Positions 8,992-24,615 of a stretch of DNA of 64,000 nt are shown here, in pieces. The DNA lies in NCBI GenBank assembly GCA_963921795.1, contig OY997652.1, forward strand, positions 62,226,609 through 62,290,608. The letters run 5' to 3'. How positions within the stretch are numbered: the stretch's first letter is position 1; each line of letters opens with the position of its first letter. The notes beneath the pieces are model-generated. The model was not told the DNA's origin. It worked only from the letters and a program-made list of their open reading frames with translations, and made no database searches. The stretch comes from Nannobrachium achirus. Its lineage: Eukaryota > Chordata > Actinopteri > Myctophiformes > Myctophidae. The position numbers were made by a program, and so were the translations under genes.

Positions 8992-9832
8992 TGTTCCTCC
9001 GTACCTTTTTGATGACATAATGAGATAGAGGGCTCTATTTTGATTGTCTTAAGTACCAGCTCTTATAACTTCAAGCTATACTGTGTAAGTTGCTCAACTA
9101 GTGGTCAGTAGCTCTATAGCAAACCGCGGTCGCGTCCGCGTCTTTCAGCCGTTTTTCGCCGCGGACCGGGCCTCACACCCCCGCGTCTGCCTCCACCTCG
9201 CCGAGATCTATCTTTAGAGCGGTCCCTGGTTCCTGTGCGTTCAGGCATTCCGGAGAAACAGACTCCTTCACCCGAGTATAGAGACACACGGGCGCCTACA
9301 AATATGGCCGCCCTATTGTGATAGCGACCCCACTTCAAGATGCGCTGTGATTGGCCGGCAGTGTATAACCCTCGCTGTGATTGGCCGGTAGTGTATGATG
9401 ATGTAATTTTTCCGCGAAAACCGGCCCCCGGTCAGGATCATAGAAAACATATAAAGAGAAGGCTTTAGTAGCTGAAAATAACGGAGTGGGTGTTCTAAAA
9501 CTTTAGCGATTTAACAGTTAGGACAATTTTAAGATTTGTTTTATAAAAAAAGTTACATGGTATAACTTTAAACTACTGCCCCCGACCCTTGAACTTTTTG
9601 TCAGAAAGGTCCGGTTCAACTACAAAATGACGTCACTCACATCTTCTGAAAAGCATCACCCCGAATTAGAGTTCGGAAAGCTGCACGTCTGACAAATAAA
9701 TGCTGTGGTCGGAAACAGTATGGACACAGGGCCACAGGCCTTTGAGTTAAGGCATAAGAGCTGGTACTGGTGACAATCGAAATACAGCCCTCTATCTCTT
9801 TATGTGATCAAAAAGGTTGGGAGGAACAACAT
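8992..9832. mobile_element. MITE with about 80-bp inverted ends
   Basis: The left end (TTGTTCCTCC..ACCTTTTTGATGACATAATGAGATAGAGGGCT, split) pairs with the right end around 9750-9832. A second element is nested at 9074-9567. Target duplication not resolved. Confidence 0.6.
9074..9567. mobile_element. TTAA-type element with promoter-like motifs
   Basis: Homologous over its length to 62088-62587. Keeps GCTGTGATTGGCCGGCAGTG twice (inverted CCAAT), TTTCCGCGAAAA and ACATATAAAGAGAAGG. The left TTAA is mutated to TTCA and the right TTAA is at 9568-9571. Confidence 0.65.
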
Positions 9833-9918
9833 TCATTCCATGCATAGTTTGACATTATGCACATGTTGTTGTTGCCTCTCACCACCACCAGTTGCCCACG
9901 GTAACCAGGTGAACAGAG

Positions 9919-10293
9919 CAGGCACGTGCACACATAGACATCAAAGGGGGGCTTGAGCCCCTGCCCATTTATCCGTCTGTAAAAGGTGCCCTCTCCAGAC
10001 TATGAATGCAGTTTATTTTTACTATGTTGAAAGAAATGCAAATGCCCTCTTTCCATGCCATACCTGAAGGCAGTATTCAAGAGAATGTCTTTGTCCAAAC
10101 TCTCCTGAACTTGAACACAGCATCTTATGTTGAAAGAATTGCCATCTATGCCGTAACGCCACATCTCCAGTACTGTCTTGATTATGCTTAGCTCACACAA
10201 CGAAAAGAGCAGCTGCTATTTTTGATATTTCCACCAAAAGGACTGTTTAGAATTTTCTGCTCCTGCCTCTCTAACATTCTGTGCACGTCCCTG
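9919..10293. mobile_element. MITE, CAGGSACGTGCACA ends
   Basis: Starts CAGGCACGTGCACA and ends TGTGCACGTCCCTG. Relatives: 38902-39011 (short, both ends present) and the reverse segment at 60134-60215. Confidence 0.65.
10204..10221. repeat. collapsed AATAGC hairpin
   Basis: AGAGCAGCTGCTATTTTTGA, followed by GATATTTCCACCAAAAG. The reverse strand at 60181-60215 has the same flank with a full hairpin, so here only the outer few base pairs of the stem remain (AGCAGCTGCT). Confidence 0.6.
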
Positions 10294-10503
10294 GAAAAAG
10301 AACAAGCTCTGTGGCGTGCGCTTCTTCAGAGCAGCAGTCAGAAAGACGAGTGTTCTTCACTTTCCCAAACCTTTACAGTTCAAGACCCAAAAGAGAAATT
10401 AGACAACAATACATTTTCAAATGTAGTGATTTCCAGGATTCAGTTAATGTGAGAAGGACGACACTTAAAGTCTGGACGTTTCTTCAAAGATCAGGTAAGA
10501 ACT

Positions 10504-10545
10504 GAACATGTTATAAATCGAATTAAATCACGTCAGCCTATACTA

Positions 10546-10613
<68 letters not shown>

Positions 10614-10655
10614 TAGTATAGGCTGACGTGATTTAATTCGATTTATAACATGTTC
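10504..10655. repeat. 152-bp perfect palindrome with TA core
   Basis: 45-bp arms, from GAACATGTTATAAATCG to CCTATACTAGCA, are exactly complementary to the right arm. About 60 bp of TA dinucleotides, itself self-complementary, lies between. The TA run probably marks an old centre where the cruciform loop was stabilised. Confidence 0.9.
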
Positions 10656-10986
10656 ACTTTTTTTTCTTTACCTTTTTTTTTACTTTATCTTCAACTCCAC
10701 TACATCTAAGAGGCAAATACTGTACTTTTTTTGACTACTACAATTATTATACAGAGTTAGTTACTTTACATTTTGATTATTATTTCCCAAAAATGCCTGC
10801 CTATGAGTTTGGACTTTTACCTTATACCATGTATTATATTATATATATGTAAATACAGATTTAGACTTCTTCCACCACTGCTCCAAGACAGTTCGAAAAT
10901 GTTCCACTTTAATCTGCAATGTAAAACATGTCCCTTTCAGCCTACAAACTACAAACTCTGCACCCTTCCCCCACCTATCTTTATCC

Positions 10987-11066
10987 TGTGTGTGTGTGCG
11001 TGTGTGCGTGCGTGCGTGTGTGCGTGCGTGCGTGCGTGCATGCGTGCGTTCGTGCGTGTGTGTGTG
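10987..11066 (+). repeat. TG/CG microsatellite
   Basis: Interrupted TGTG/CGTG repeat. Confidence 0.9.
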
Positions 11067-11149
11067 AAAACGTTCCTTGACGCAATCTTTCCCTCACAGC
11101 TTTTGTCCATGTCTTTCCTCAAAGCAGTGTGAGTCAGTCACACTACGAC

Positions 11150-11240
11150 AGATTTTGCCTCAAGTCATTAATGTCATGTCATCAACATGGATCTGTCCCA
11201 TTTCCCATATTCCCTCCTGATTGGCTAGCATTGCCTTCCA
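11150..11240 (+). repeat. family R fragment
   Basis: ACAGATTTTGCCTCAAGTC, CAACATGGATCTGTCCCAT and CCTCCTGATTGGCTAGC match the reverse of 63000-63110. Confidence 0.6.
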
Positions 11241-11245
11241 AAGTT

Positions 11246-11288
11246 TGTGTGTGTGTATGTATGTGTGTATATATATACAGTATATACA

Positions 11289-11332
<44 letters not shown>
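11246..11332 (+). repeat. GT/TA microsatellite
   Basis: GTGTGTATGTATGTGTG followed by a TA run with CAGTATATACAGTATATA interruptions. Confidence 0.9.
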
Positions 11333-11334
<2 letters not shown>

Positions 11335-12149
11335 TAGTATATACCCTTATGCATTTATACACATTTGTCAATGCTACAATCATCATCATTTGCACACAAA
11401 TGCCCAAAGATTATTATTTTATTTTTCTAGTTGTTATTGGCCACGTTTCCCAAAACGATTTTGAGTGCTCGTAAGCTCAGGCATGGTCGCAGAGACCAAA
11501 AACGTTTCAAGAACGCCTTCGTATACTGCGCAGGCACCTGTCAATCAAGAGCAACGAGGGCTTTCAGGAAACCGGTCGAGAGTGTACAATGGAACCAAAT
11601 GGCTGTGATGACGGTTGAATGCACACCTTATACGAATGGCCATCGTAAGGAGAATTTTAGAAGCAAACACCTTTCCCGCAAGTTTCCCACGGGTGCTGCA
11701 GACGTGTCTTACGATGGTTTTTTTAAGGGTGCGTCTGGGGCACCCGTAAGCACCCTTCATAGAAAACTGAGCACTATATAACTAAGTATAACTATGAAAG
11801 TATATTTAAAAAAGCTATCTAAGTCTTGTGGATGGTAGAGGCTATTCTACACACCTGCTATACAAAATAAGTGAACTATATATTTATATTTATATCATGA
11901 ATAAAGAAAACATATAAAGGTGAACTATATGTTTTATGTTATGCGTGTCGCTTGCTTTGATATATAGGCTACTGAGAAATAGCGCACCACAACACACTTA
12001 CATAAAAAAGAACAAGCTTATAGGCTGCCTCATTTGTTAAGTGGTTCCGTGGACCAGTGGGGGTCCCCTGTCCCCAGCTAAAAGGCATGCAGTGATGCGT
12101 GAAAGCGGTGATAGAACTCGGATCATCCAGTCGCTAGTCCAACACACAA

Positions 12150-12490
12150 CCCCTCGTGCCAACACGACTCAGCGAGAATCAGTCCGCTCAGAGACTCATC
12201 ATCCTACACTCTGAGAGTTAGCCTACATTTTTGAACCATTTGTTTCCTAACTGGCAAACTTCCAAACTAAAATATAACAGCCCTGCGCCTCTTTAGCCCC
12301 TAGCTTGTGCGTCGTGCCAACACAACACTGAGGTAAAGAGACAGGGCTGTTATATTTTAGTTTGGACGTTTGAAGTTTGGAAATAAATGGTTCCAAAATG
12401 CAACTCACATTTTGAGAGTGTAGGATGATGATCGCCTGGCTCAGCCCACTCTCTGAGCGGACTGGTTCTCCAGCGCTGAGTCTGAAATCA
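12150..12490. repeat. foldback repeat, arms about 135 bp
   Basis: The left arm contains CCAAACTAAAATATAACAGC and TCAGAGACTCATCATCCTAC; the right arm contains GCTGTTATATTTTAGTTTGG and GTAGGATGATGA. Arms face each other across a spacer of about 55 bp with ACACAACACTGAGG. Confidence 0.75.
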
Positions 12491-12594
12491 GGCTAGGAAG
12501 ATGAGGGTCCATTGGTTCATATAACTAATTGTAGCTCTATAATTATTACAGCCAAGACGGGCAGACAACAGCCTTAGTGGCTAAACACAGCAGG

Positions 12595-12665
12595 CTTAAT
12601 AGCATGACGAGTTGTGAGTTGGGCTAAGCACTGAGAGTCTCGGGTTCGACTCCCGCTTCAGCAGA
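12595..12665 (+). other. tRNA-like B-box segment
   Basis: CGGGTTCGACTCCCG forms a T-arm with a 7-base TTCGACT loop. An upstream A-box-like GAGTTGGGCTAAGCAC is weaker. Most likely a SINE or tRNA relic, not a functional tRNA. Confidence 0.35.
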
Positions 12666-13251
12666 TCGAACAATACAGAGAGTCCCCGAGTATCATTTTG
12701 AGAACCTATACTCTAGTCTACAATACTGTCATAGTAAGCCTAGCCTATAAAATTAAAAATATATATATTTAAGACGGGCAGTTAAGTCAATTTGTGCAGT
12801 CAGTTATAGGCCTACCAACAGGCAACAGCGCTTTGCAGCTTTGCATGTAATTTCAAATTAAAACAAGGGGTTTGTACAGTCAGTTTAGCTGCTACCAACA
12901 GCGCTAAAAGTGTGTTAATTTTCAGCGTTGTATGTGTTATTGATGGGCCGAGTACAATCACACAAACCAACAGCTGAAATTCATTTGGGAGCGCAACTGC
13001 TGACGTCCTATCAATTGAAGCCCAGAGCCATTCAAGGAGAGTTTCAGGGAGAGTTGCATCGTATCCGTTCACATGGGGCTAGAGTTTGCAGAACTCTCTA
13101 ATACAAGGCTCTGGCCAGCCCAAGGGCATGCGTAGGCTGTTTTGAGAGGGGCGCTTACAAGCACGTTTGAGAAACGCCATAATCGTAAGGACCGCATTCC
13201 TACGAAGGGCCTCGTACGACCTGCACTTTGGGAAACACGGCCAATATTATT

Positions 13252-13305
13252 ATTGCGACCATAGGCCGCAGTTTAGTGTCAGAACCGGCACAGCTTGTCC
13301 GTATG

Positions 13306-13385
<80 letters not shown>

Positions 13386-13500
13386 TGTGTGTGTGCGTGA
13401 TGCCTGATATTGTGATGTTGTGTCACTGTGACATCACAGGTGACATTGCAGTGATGTCAGATACTCAGAGCATGGATCTCCATATATAGGCATAAAAGGG
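13252..13500 (+). mobile_element. family R copy with GT array
   Basis: Starts ATTGCGACCATAGGCCGCAG. A GT array at about 13310-13395 sits where other copies have CCGT or GGTCA repeats. It ends in ATCTCCATATATAGGCATAA, a single unit of the CArG-type minisatellite of 49-51 kb. Confidence 0.65.
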
Positions 13501-13550
13501 ATTCGGGATTTTATTATTATACTGACTAATCAATGTTTTCTCGGACAGGA

Positions 13551-18173
<4,623 letters not shown>

Positions 18174-18262
18174 ATATGACATTTAACGATTAAGAACAAT
18201 AATTACACCAATTATCAATGTGCAATGTAACTGTCTCATTACAACATATACAAATTGTGACA

Positions 18263-18268
18263 AATAAA
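18263..18268 (+). promoter_or_regulatory. polyadenylation signal of the GIMAP gene
   Basis: AATAAA 90 bases after the stop codon, followed by GGCTCAACTGGACC. Confidence 0.65.
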
Positions 18269-18690
18269 GGCTCAACTGGACCAAACCAATACACAACAGA
18301 GTTGCAAGTGCAAGCCAACAAGCGCATTTTTAGGGTTTTTTGTAACAGAGTGTTGGGAGGGGGAAAAGCAGCGTTTCACAATACAACTGTGATGTGATCA
18401 AAATGGAATAACTGAAATCTTCTGCCCCAAAATAACTCTTTGAATAGAAACAATAAAACAAGTAGCTTACAAATAATTATGTAATGTAGTAGCCCCCCCT
18501 GTAGCCTACTATGTTAATTGTTAATTCACCTGCTCTGCTGCTGTGTCGTGTGGTGTCGTGCGCCAAACAAAGCAGATTTTTACAAACAATAACGAGGGCA
18601 TGCGGTCTCAGCAGGCTGTCTAACTCCATGGTGTAATATGAAGGCCAATGTGTTCACTTCACACACGACGTCCTGTCGCCTCGTCACTGA

Positions 18691-18841
18691 AGCATACACG
18701 CACGCACGCACACAAACACAAACGCACACACACGCACGCACGCACGCACGCACGCACGCACATGTCTTTTGGAGCGGCTATAGTAGGCATTTGCGAAACA
18801 AATAAAACTGTAGCCTAGAATTTAAAAAAAAGAAGAAAAAA

Positions 18842-18873
<32 letters not shown>

Positions 18874-18875
18874 AA
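18691..18875 (+). repeat. CACG and GAAA simple repeats
   Basis: CGCACGCACACAAACAC and a CACG run to about 18762, then AGAAA repeats at 18826-18875. Confidence 0.85.
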
Positions 18876-19552
18876 ACAAAAATAAAATATTTCATTACTG
18901 CCTTCTAGACAGTTCTACACCATGAAGATTAGCCTAAATTGTGTAAATATATTTGAAGATATAACACAAAACTTAAACTCACCTCTTTGGCACTGAAAAC
19001 CACTGGTAGCAAGCAAGCTATAGGAGAAGATGATTATTATTATAAAAGTGGCTTTGTGCAAAGATAGGGGGCGTAGTTTTACTGGTTCTACCCCAAGTGA
19101 TATTTGTAGGCTAGGGCGGCCTATACTGGCTAAATATAAATCTACCCAAATGAACACAACTTTTTGAACATTAAGTACCATAAGATATAGTATAGCTATA
19201 CTCTCTTAAACTGTCCTCTGCCTCTCAAAGTTGAGGTGCCACTTGCCCTTGGGCAGGGGTAGTTGTTTGCAAAATGTATCACCGAAGGTCAATATATATC
19301 TTTAAGAATGACAGTAACTGCAATTCCTCCATTTATGTAGCCTAAATAGTTTTACACCCAAATATTCCCCCTCATCCTTTAACAGTTCAATTTCAAAATG
19401 CAGTAAATGGGGATGCCAGCCAGGTTCAAAGTTGTTTGCCTCTGTATTGGAAAATGAGTGTGTGCACAGAGAATTATCCATAACATTTGGACAGTAGGCT
19501 ATTGCATAACCAGCTCAGTGGATTTGTGGTTAGACTGGACACTATAGAGCAG
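18876..19552. other. no recognised feature
   Basis: AT-rich, without plausible splice-bounded coding sequence on either strand and without resolved repeat ends. Confidence 0.4.
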
Positions 19553-19899
19553 AGGTTCTCAACCTGTGGGTCGGGACCCCCAGGGGGGTCCCCAAGTTAT
19601 TTTGGGGGGTCCCTAGATGATTAACTTAACGCGCAACATTGTTTTCTCACTCAACAGTAAACAAACCAACATAACGTTTAAGTGTATGGAGGGCATTTCT
19701 AAAGTGAGAATTTAAGGACTTTTTTATACATCTAAAATGACAAATTAAACATTGGCCAAATTGTCAAATATTAGGGGCAGACATTTTGAAAATAGAACCG
19801 TGTTATGCAAAATGTAATGCAGTGCTCGTAAGGTGGGGGTCCCCGGTTAAAATATGATTTTTTGGGGGGTCGCTGCCTGAAAAGTTTGAGAACCACTGC
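19553..19899. mobile_element. MITE (family c), hairpin-free copy
   Basis: Starts CAGAGGTTCTCAACCTGTGG and ends TTGAGAACCACTG. Same family as 47649-48051. At about 19780-19800 it reads CATTTTGAAAATAGAACCGTG, where the sister copies carry the AATAGC hairpin. Confidence 0.75.
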
Positions 19900-19986
19900 A
19901 CTAGAGTGCTCCCTGACTATATAAAAAAAAAAAAACAGGACAAATTGCCTCCATGGCTTATTTGCACTCAGCATCAAGGTCTGATT

Positions 19987-20466
19987 AAGGGGCGTCAATT
20001 GGGTATGGCAGGGGTATGCAGCTGCCATACCCTGGGTTCAATAAAAGTTACTTTTAAATATAAATCCATGATTGTCTCTTTGTCTATCTGTTCTGGTTAT
20101 TATGTTGTTAAATTACAGTAAAATTATTAAAAATTTAACAAAATGGTATTATAATTATATTCTACACACTTGTATTCTCCCCATCTTGACAAGATGGTAT
20201 ATTCCCAGGTTCCGTAGGTCAGCTGCACAGGTGCAATTCATTATTGTTAATTGTGGCACGTTAACTAACATGCCAAGTTTAGCTGCACTTGAACAACCGT
20301 TCCAGGCTGCCATATCCAGCCCAAGAAACCGTAGAAATGGGGGGAAAAATAGAATGTACTTCTTAAAATAAATGTATCATGCCTGTTGCTATGCTAAGGT
20401 ATATGGCAACGTGCAAGACACCAGTCATGTTGCCATACCTTAGCTTTTTCTGAACTGACGCCACTG
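19987..20466. mobile_element. second CAGKGGCGTCA MITE
   Basis: AGGGGCGTCAATTGGGTATGG to CTGAACTGACGCCACTG, close to 967-1479. Near its right end AAGGTATATGGCAAC and GTTGCCATACCTT form an internal inverted repeat around ACACCAGTCAT. Confidence 0.7.
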
Positions 20467-21035
20467 AGAGTAGGCCATGTGACCCTAATGGGCCACATGG
20501 CTCGCCAAGGCTTACTTACTCATACTGTATACTGCATTAATACAACATACAACTTTGAAAAGTGATGACTCATCACTAAACCATAGTTTTTTGGGTATGT
20601 TTTTAGCCCAATGAATGTTTTTTTGTGCAAAACAAATGCTTCAATGGATTCAGAATAATTAAAAACACCTAGTTAGACCCCTCACATCCCACTTAAAGCA
20701 TATTTATGGGAGTATTTTTTTCCCCTTATAGTACAGTATATAGTAAGTGAATGAGACCCAGAATTACCCTAGCTGTCAAAGTCAAAGATTCTCCTAGGGA
20801 TGTTGAATTTCAATCTTTGTTAGATATGTTACACCTTTACCAACACATTGGTGAAGAAATTGTATGGTAAGGAATTTATTCCCAGGTTTTATTAATATCC
20901 CCTGACTATTACTTTAGTTTAATACATCACATTTATCTGGAACTCTGTGATACTTTTACCTCCTAAATCAGTGTTGATTTGACCAATTTGAAAGGTTAAT
21001 GCAAAATATGTTGACCGTAAAGGTCAAAATGTTCT
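20467..21035. other. no recognised feature
   Basis: AT-rich stretch; nothing coding or structural stands out. Confidence 0.4.
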
Positions 21036-21120
21036 ATGGTGAAAAGGGTCGGCAGGTTAGCATTTCACCAGTTAAGAATTCACCAGCGTCAGCAGGTTAG
21101 CATTTCAGCAGGTAAGCACA

Positions 21121-21290
21121 TCTCGCCATTCCGACTTGTCCCCTTTCCGACATGTCTCCTTTCCGACACTAACCCTATCTCTAACCCTAACCCTAAACTT
21201 AACCTCTATGGAAGTGTCGCCACTCCGACAATAAGAAGTCATTGTTGGAGTGGCGACATGTCGTAATGGAGACATGTCCCCTAAGCATTC
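21121..21290. repeat. family k repeat, uninterrupted copy
   Basis: TTTCCGACACTAACCCTATC, CTAACCCTAACCCTAAAC and the hairpin at 21215-21258, whose stem is TGTCGCCACTCCGACAAT and complement. The CCCTAA words belong to this repeat and are not a telomere. Confidence 0.7.
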
Positions 21291-21420
21291 ACCAGCATTA
21301 GTTTTACTGGGGTTAGGGTTAAGGTTAGGTTTAGGTGGACGGAATAGCAATGTGTCAGAGTGCCGATATGTAACCGGTGAAAAGAGATTTGACGGCAAAC
21401 AAAACAAATTATTATACTGT

Positions 21421-22401
21421 GGGCGGCTTGCACCAAGAGGGATTAAATAAATCTTAGTTTAGGGTTAATCAAGGGTTTGTTGATCCAGGTTTTATTTTAA
21501 ATCGAGGTGCGTTGCACCACTTAAATTTAAGCATTGCTTAACAGATCTGTGATTAAACCCTTAACCTGTGATTAAAACTATAACCTGCGATTAATTCATG
21601 TATTAAATGTCCTCCATCTTGGATTTGCGATGTAAACACACTGGAATAAACTATTCTCTTGAGCCTAATATCATTAACGTTACTTTTATATTTACTTCGG
21701 GGAGAATGTGGGCAGGCCTATCACCTTCTATGTTAAGAAGAGCGCCTGTAGCAAAAAAATATTACATTTTATAACGCTCCGTCATACTACGGTGCCGCTC
21801 GCTACAGCGCGGTGCGGCGCGGCGATGCGCGGCTATCTAGCCGAACTAGGAAGCAAAGAAATACACCACAGTTTGATAGTTTTGTCAATTATGAAGCGAT
21901 TTCGAAAATTAAAACGTCTGCATATTGGTTGGGAAGTCCACTTCCATGACAACTGACTGTATTATGTCCCTGTAAATATTTAAGTGTTCGCTATTTTAAA
22001 ATAGCCGATGTACAAGGATGTATTGAAGAGAACAATATGATGAGATTTTTGTTTTCAACTGTGAAACGCTCTCCGCAGCTTTAGCTTGCAGTTGCAAGCC
22101 TGTAGGGCTTGCTGGAGGGGGACCCCCATTCATGTCAATGGCATGTTTGCATTTAAACTACCTCTACAGCAAGTTTAAAATTAATCCCTTATTGATGTTT
22201 AAATCGAAGTTTAAAGTAGTGGTGCAACAGGATTAACATTTATTCAGGTTTAGAATGAAAAGTAAAACCAAGATTTAAAGGATGTTTTAAAAATAAACCT
22301 GATTAATGAAAACTAGGTTTAAGGTTTGGTGCAAGCTGATTAAAAGATAAACCTTGATTTAAACCAGTTTAAGGCTTAAACTGTGTTGGTGCAAGCCGCC
22401 C
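21421..22401. mobile_element. MITE, GGGCGGCTTGCACCAA ends
   Basis: Perfect 16-bp terminal inverted repeats. Subterminal sequences are rich in TTAATC/GATTAA words. A decayed hairpin arm (AAATAGCCGATGTACAAGG) lies at 21997-22018. No open frame of transposase length. Confidence 0.8.
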
Positions 22402-22456
22402 TGAATTTATGAAGTTTCTTCCCACACAAATCCATATTAGGCCTACTCCTGCTTTT

Positions 22457-22901
22457 CAGTAGTGTAACGTAACTAAGTACATTTACTTAAGTACTGTACT
22501 TAAGTACACTTTTGAGTTATTTGTACTTTACTTGAGTATTTCCAATTTCCAATACTTTTACTTCTACTCCACTGCATCTTGGAACCAAATATTGTACTTT
22601 TACTCCACTACATTTATTTGAAAACTTTAGTTACTAGTTACTGCAGATATAAATTATAATCTTATAAAACACAAACCACCTATTGTAAGGCTATTTGAAA
22701 ATAGCCGATGGAGCTTGTAAATCTGCTATTTTCAAAATGTGTACTTTTACTTTTGGTACTTTAAGTACATTTGGATACCAATACTTTTGTACTTTTACTC
22801 AAGTACATTTTGAATTCTGGACTTTTACTTGTAACAGAGTGATTCCACATTGCAGTATTGATACTTTTACTTAAGTATAAAATGTACTTTTTCCACCACT
22901 G
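22457..22901. mobile_element. family a MITE, reverse orientation
   Basis: CAGTAGTGTAACGTAAC to TTTTTCCACCACTG, flanked exactly by CTGCTTTT on both sides (22449-22456, 22902-22909). Confidence 0.9.
22695..22737. repeat. AATAGC hairpin, tip lost
   Basis: TTTGAAAATAGCCGATG joins GAGCTTGTAAATCTGC and TATTTTCAAA. The left inner arm and tip are deleted. Confidence 0.7.
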
Positions 22902-23130
22902 CTGCTTTTTGAGACAGAAAATGGAGCAGCCTAATAGAGTGACATGATAAACAAAACAGAATACTGTCTTTGTGGTTTTCACTCACAAGATCATGACCGA
23001 CTCAACTAACACACAATGTTGACATTAATCACAATAGCTGATAATGAAATAATCTTTAATTTCCTGTAATCAAGTCCAATAAAGGCACTTGTCAGTATCT
23101 GTCTCGAGGGAGGTCATGTTGGGGGGAGGC

Positions 23131-23278
23131 TCTCTCCATTCCGACATGTCGCCACTCCGAAATTGACTTCTTATTGTCGGAGTGGCGACACTCCCATGGG
23201 CCTAAGGTTTAGGGATAGGGTTAGAGATAGGGTTAGTGTCGGAATGGAGACATGTCGGAAAGGAGACATAATGAATTG
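23131..23278. repeat. family k repeat split by a SINE
   Basis: CTCCATTCCGACATGTCGCC, hairpin 23147-23190, then AGGGATAGGGTTAGAGATAG and GTCGGAAAGGAGACAT. The sequence resumes at about 23568 with ACATGTCGGAGTGGAGAG. Confidence 0.65.
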
Positions 23279-23567
23279 CATTTTTATAGCGCTTTTCTAA
23301 GCAAGTTGCGAACTCAAAGCGCTTACAATGTTCCATTCATTCATACATTGGGAGGTGAAGCGGCGAACAGTCAACGCCAGCGTCCTCACTTCCCACATTC
23401 ACACACCAATGGTGGCAACTGTCAAGCTAACACCATTGGAGGCAACGCAGGGTTCAGTGTCTTGCCCAAGGACACTTCGACATGTAGACAGGAGTAGCTG
23501 GGATGTGAACCGCCGACCCACGGATCATTGGCCACCCCACTCTACTTCCTGAGCCACAGCCGCCCTA
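23272..23567 (-). mobile_element. tRNA-derived SINE
   Basis: On the minus strand: GGCGGCTGTGGCTCAGGAAG head, B-box GGCGGTTCACATCCCAGC, a central TGTCCTTGGGCAAGACACTG block and a tail with AAAGCGCTATAAAAATGCA. This order is that of a widespread fish SINE with an L2-like tail. Confidence 0.8.
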
Positions 23568-23607
23568 CATGTCGGAGTGGAGAGAGTGGAGAGATGCACT
23601 CCATGTT

Positions 23608-23863
23608 GGGGCCTTTTCCAGCGGCAAAGAACCGGTTCTGGTTCTTTCTCCCACCTATGGGATGAACCAGAGGTGTGCTTTTCCACCGAGAACCGGAGTT
23701 GGTTCAGAACCGTAAAAGTTGGTTCTGAACGGGAACCACAAAATACTTGGGTCCTCTGGTTCAATCATGGTTCAATCATGGTTCAACCTGGTGGAAACGC
23801 AAGCCGGTTCGCAAGAACCGGCACTGGTTCTGGAACCGGTTCTTTGCCGGTGGAAAAGGTCCC
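23608..23863. mobile_element. MITE, GGGRCCTTTTCCA ends
   Basis: GGGGCCTTTTCCAGCGGCAA to TTGCCGGTGGAAAAGGTCCC. The interior is made of alternating GAACCGG and CCGGTTC words. Confidence 0.7.
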
Positions 23864-24198
23864 ATAGGGTGTTGACTGTCTATCCACACGTTTCCCGGGA
23901 GCTTAGGGAGGAGGGGCTAGAAGGAATAGAGGGTATGCATGTGACATCATCATACCTGGAAGTTATGCGGGAATGCCTACTGAGTGGCAAAAAACTTTTT
24001 GGCCTTGACAGCCCAAACATCCAAACAGAGAAGTTCTATCTGATTGCTACTCGTTTTGCCACGCAATTTGCCATTCACTTTATGCATGTGCATACCCTCT
24101 ATACGTCAGTCCGATGTTTCATTTCTCCGACTACGTGGCTGCGCGTGCGGTTAGGGTTAGGGTGAGGGTCAGGGGCGTCACAAGGGGGAGGGGGGGCA

Positions 24199-24270
24199 GA
24201 TATAGCAGATATACAAGCTCCCAGCGCGGCACCGAGTGCCGCCCTGCAAGCTTGTAGATCTGCTGTTTTT
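24199..24270. repeat. AATAGC hairpin, tip type B
   Basis: ATATAGCAGATATACAAGC, tip CCAGCGCGGCACCGAGTGCC, return CAAGCTTGTAGATCTGCTGT. Confidence 0.8.
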
Positions 24271-24520
24271 GAAAAGTCGTGAAAATGTGTACAAATCTTT
24301 GAATGGGCTACACTTTTAAGTGAAATTTGTAACTCAAAGTTTGCTTCTGGGGGATCCCTGAAACTAAATATTTTCACATGGGGGTCCGTGGCCAAATACA
24401 TATCATTTTGGGGGTCCTTGACATGAAAAAGTTTGAGCACCACTGACATAGAAAGATAGGTTTTTCAAAAAACCTTAGAAGGATTTGAAATATTCAGACT
24501 CCGCACACATTTTCATTATT

Positions 24521-24565
24521 AAAAAATAGCAGATCTACAAGCTCGCAGCACGACCTGCTATTTTT
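24521..24565. repeat. AATAGC hairpin, tip partly lost
   Basis: AAAAAATAGCAGATCTACAA, GCTCGCAGCACG, then CTGCTATTTTT. The right inner arm is deleted. Confidence 0.7.
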
Positions 24566-24615
24566 CAATAGTTAAACCCCACAATTTTAGTACAGAATTT
24601 GGTGCAACACCCCTT

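Larger units (their letters stand above)
11433..13247. mobile_element. Harbinger-like MITE (long form) with nested repeats
   Basis: Outer ends TTGGCCACGTTTCCCAAA and TTTGGGAAACACGGCCAA are inverted repeats followed by the 'GCTCGTAAG', 'CGTACGA' style subterminal motifs common to fish TTTCCCAAA elements. The 1.8 kb interior contains the foldback at 12150-12490 and tRNA-like sequence. No transposase frame is visible, and a clear target duplication was not found. Confidence 0.55.
24170..24615. mobile_element. two-hairpin MITE, eroded copy
   Basis: CAGGGGCGTCACAAGGGGG at the left; TTGGTGCAACACCCCT at the right. Same order of blocks as 3160-3635, with hairpins at 24199-24270 and 24521-24565. Confidence 0.7.

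Noticed and set aside
12595..12665. Functional tRNA gene
   Set aside because: T-arm is good, but the acceptor stem and anticodon arm cannot be drawn.
13304..13395. Long VCVCVC or HTHTHT open frames over GT/CA arrays (also at 14945, 28389, 28880, 37831, 41477, 59797)
   Set aside because: They are dinucleotide repeats read in frame, with no codon or splice evidence.
21180..21200. CCCTAACCCTAA as a telomere or fusion relic
   Set aside because: Only two or three units, present at the same place in each family k copy, so part of that repeat.
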